Shown here: positions 63,209-64,000 of the stretch, in pieces
Position numbering within the stretch: position 1 is the stretch's first letter
Layout of the letters: each line of letters opens with the position of its first letter
Source of the DNA: Sympetrum striolatum
Taxonomy: Eukaryota > Arthropoda > Insecta > Odonata > Libellulidae
DNA length: 64,000 nt
Assembly (NCBI GenBank): GCA_947579665.1
Contig: OX388350.1
Location: forward strand, 2,232,001 to 2,296,000
Direction of reading: 5' to 3'
Program-made: the position numbers and the translations under genes
Notes under the pieces: generated by a model
The model's input: only the letters and a program-made list of their open reading frames with translations
Database searches by the model: none
Told to the model about the DNA's origin: nothing

Positions 63209-64000
63209 GGATACAAATTCACAGCCTAAACTACAAGCGTCATTGATCTGAAATTTTTATGACATATTGGCCATAACGTGAAACCCCCAGGAAAAAAGAG
63301 ACTTTGATCCTCAGTGTCATAGGTTCGATTCCAGAGGGCCCCAAAGTCCCGATTTTTCCCGTTTGAATGCATTGCCGTGATTTTCGGGAATTAAAAAAAA
63401 ATACTTTCCGGATAGGTAGAGAAGTAAAACTCAAGGTGCCTATATTTATGGTCTTGGACTTTCGAAAACATCAATGACTTTTACAAAAGTTATCCTGGGT
63501 TCGATGCTAGGACGATGCAAAGATCTGCCCTTTAAAATACATGGGAGCCGTTTTTCATTATTTTTTTAGATGCACTTATCGAAATGATAGGATGTTCGTG
63601 CTTGGCTGGAAGATGTATGGTACGAATAAGTTTTAGAAAAAAATTTTCATAAGACCGTACTGTTCCTGGGTTCGAAGCCAGAGCACAATAACGTTTCTCT
63701 CATAAGGAATATAAAGGAAAAGTAGGACGTCATTTGAGGCAGTTGTAACCAATATTTCTGCTTGAATTTGCATACGCGGTTAGAGATGGTGTTTTTCTTT
63801 TGTGCTGCATAGAAAGTATTGCCTGAAAGACCCGGGTTCGATGCCTGGCGGTAAAAATATCCCCCATATATAATACTATGGGGTATATTTTCATAATTTT
63901 TTTATGCATTTATCGATATGTAAGGGAGCTCTTGCTTAGATGGAAGATGTATATTAACACTTTGTTTAAGAAAAAAAAATAGATAAGACCATGCCGTTCC
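63209..64000 (-). repeat. Six-box unit U31, class b, minus, cut by window edge
   Basis: End A at 63209, then modules 6 to 2 of a U6-like class b unit. The head lies beyond the right edge. Confidence 0.88.

Larger units (their letters stand above)
23453..64000. repeat. Six-box repeat array: about 31 units, both orientations, interrupted by two Helitrons
   Basis: All DNA from here to the right edge, except 31561-37884, is made of copies of one non-coding unit joined by AT-rich linkers. In unit orientation: head TACGAGTAAAATGT(A/T)GC with hairpin GCTTGCA-TAC-TGCAAGC; six modules each carrying TCGAACC; then tail end A (GGTTTAGGCTGTGAATTTGT ATCC) or end B (GGAACATGGTTAGACTTTTG ATCCC). Class a units (about 1,077 bp) have box spacings near 148, 157, 166, 170, 176. 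Class b units (about 1,104 bp) have 164, 168, 165, 170, 176. Modules 1, 3, 5 resemble one another and 2, 4, 6 resemble one another, so a unit is three dimers. Open frames across the units are accidental. The array continues past the window. Confidence 0.92.

Noticed and set aside
23453..64000. CRISPR-like array
   Set aside because: The repeats are 150-176 bp diverged modules with no spacer/repeat alternation, and the DNA is eukaryotic.
23453..64000. Array of tRNA genes, suggested by the many T-arm-like motifs
   Set aside because: No acceptor pairing, D arm or anticodon arm accompanies any of the GGTTCGA boxes I examined.
23453..64000. Centromeric satellite with a CENP-B box
   Set aside because: I could not fit the CENP-B box consensus to the module cores I read. 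Unit ends and mixed orientation are unlike a plain centromeric satellite, though location cannot be judged from a window.

Overview
The window is eukaryotic and most likely from an arthropod, probably an insect; the order cannot be fixed from sequence alone. It is AT-rich and has GT-AG introns, a tRNA-headed SINE with target-site duplications, LINE remnants, canonical Helitron ends, a TA-flanked MITE and abundant microsatellites. There is no bacterial organisation.

Left third (1-17265, minus strand): the 5' part of one protein-coding gene, which I identify as the chromatin remodeller subunit RSF1 (remodeling and spacing factor 1, ISWI partner). Four coding exons are resolved to the base: 17121-17265, 10392-10576, 9258-9643 and 6363 down to the left edge. 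They join in phase (110 codons, then 128 codons plus 2 nt, then a giant exon of at least 6.36 kb) and give at least 2359 residues. The C-terminal part, where the family has its PHD finger, lies beyond the left edge. Introns hold a decayed CR1/Jockey-type LINE, an unclassified hairpin-ended repeat, a 77-bp Tc1-like MITE inside a long fold-back, and a LINE 3' end with a pentanucleotide tail.

Middle (17.3-23.36 kb): intergenic AT-rich DNA with no gene I can support, a complete tRNA-derived SINE with a 9-bp target-site duplication, and two head-to-tail copies of a Helitron, the second cut off at its 3' end exactly where the repeat array starts.

Right two thirds (23.4-64 kb): a large array of about 31 copies of one non-coding repeat, 24 in plus and 7 in minus orientation. 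Full units are about 1,077 or 1,104 bp. Each has a palindromic head, three dimers of about 330 bp (six modules of about 150-176 bp), and a defined tail running into TATC or TA microsatellite. Every module carries one TCGAACC box, which on the other strand is a tRNA T-arm / Pol III B-box-like GGTTCGA. Three short units have lost about one dimer. Units are joined by short linkers, many of them perfect palindromes, so the array contains several kb-scale inverted repeats. Two nearly identical 3.16-kb non-autonomous Helitrons, themselves head to tail, interrupt the array at 31.56-37.88 kb. I recognise no described family; the architecture resembles Helitron-related elements with central tandem repeats (DINE-1/HINE, pearl). 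This six-box array is the most notable thing in the window.
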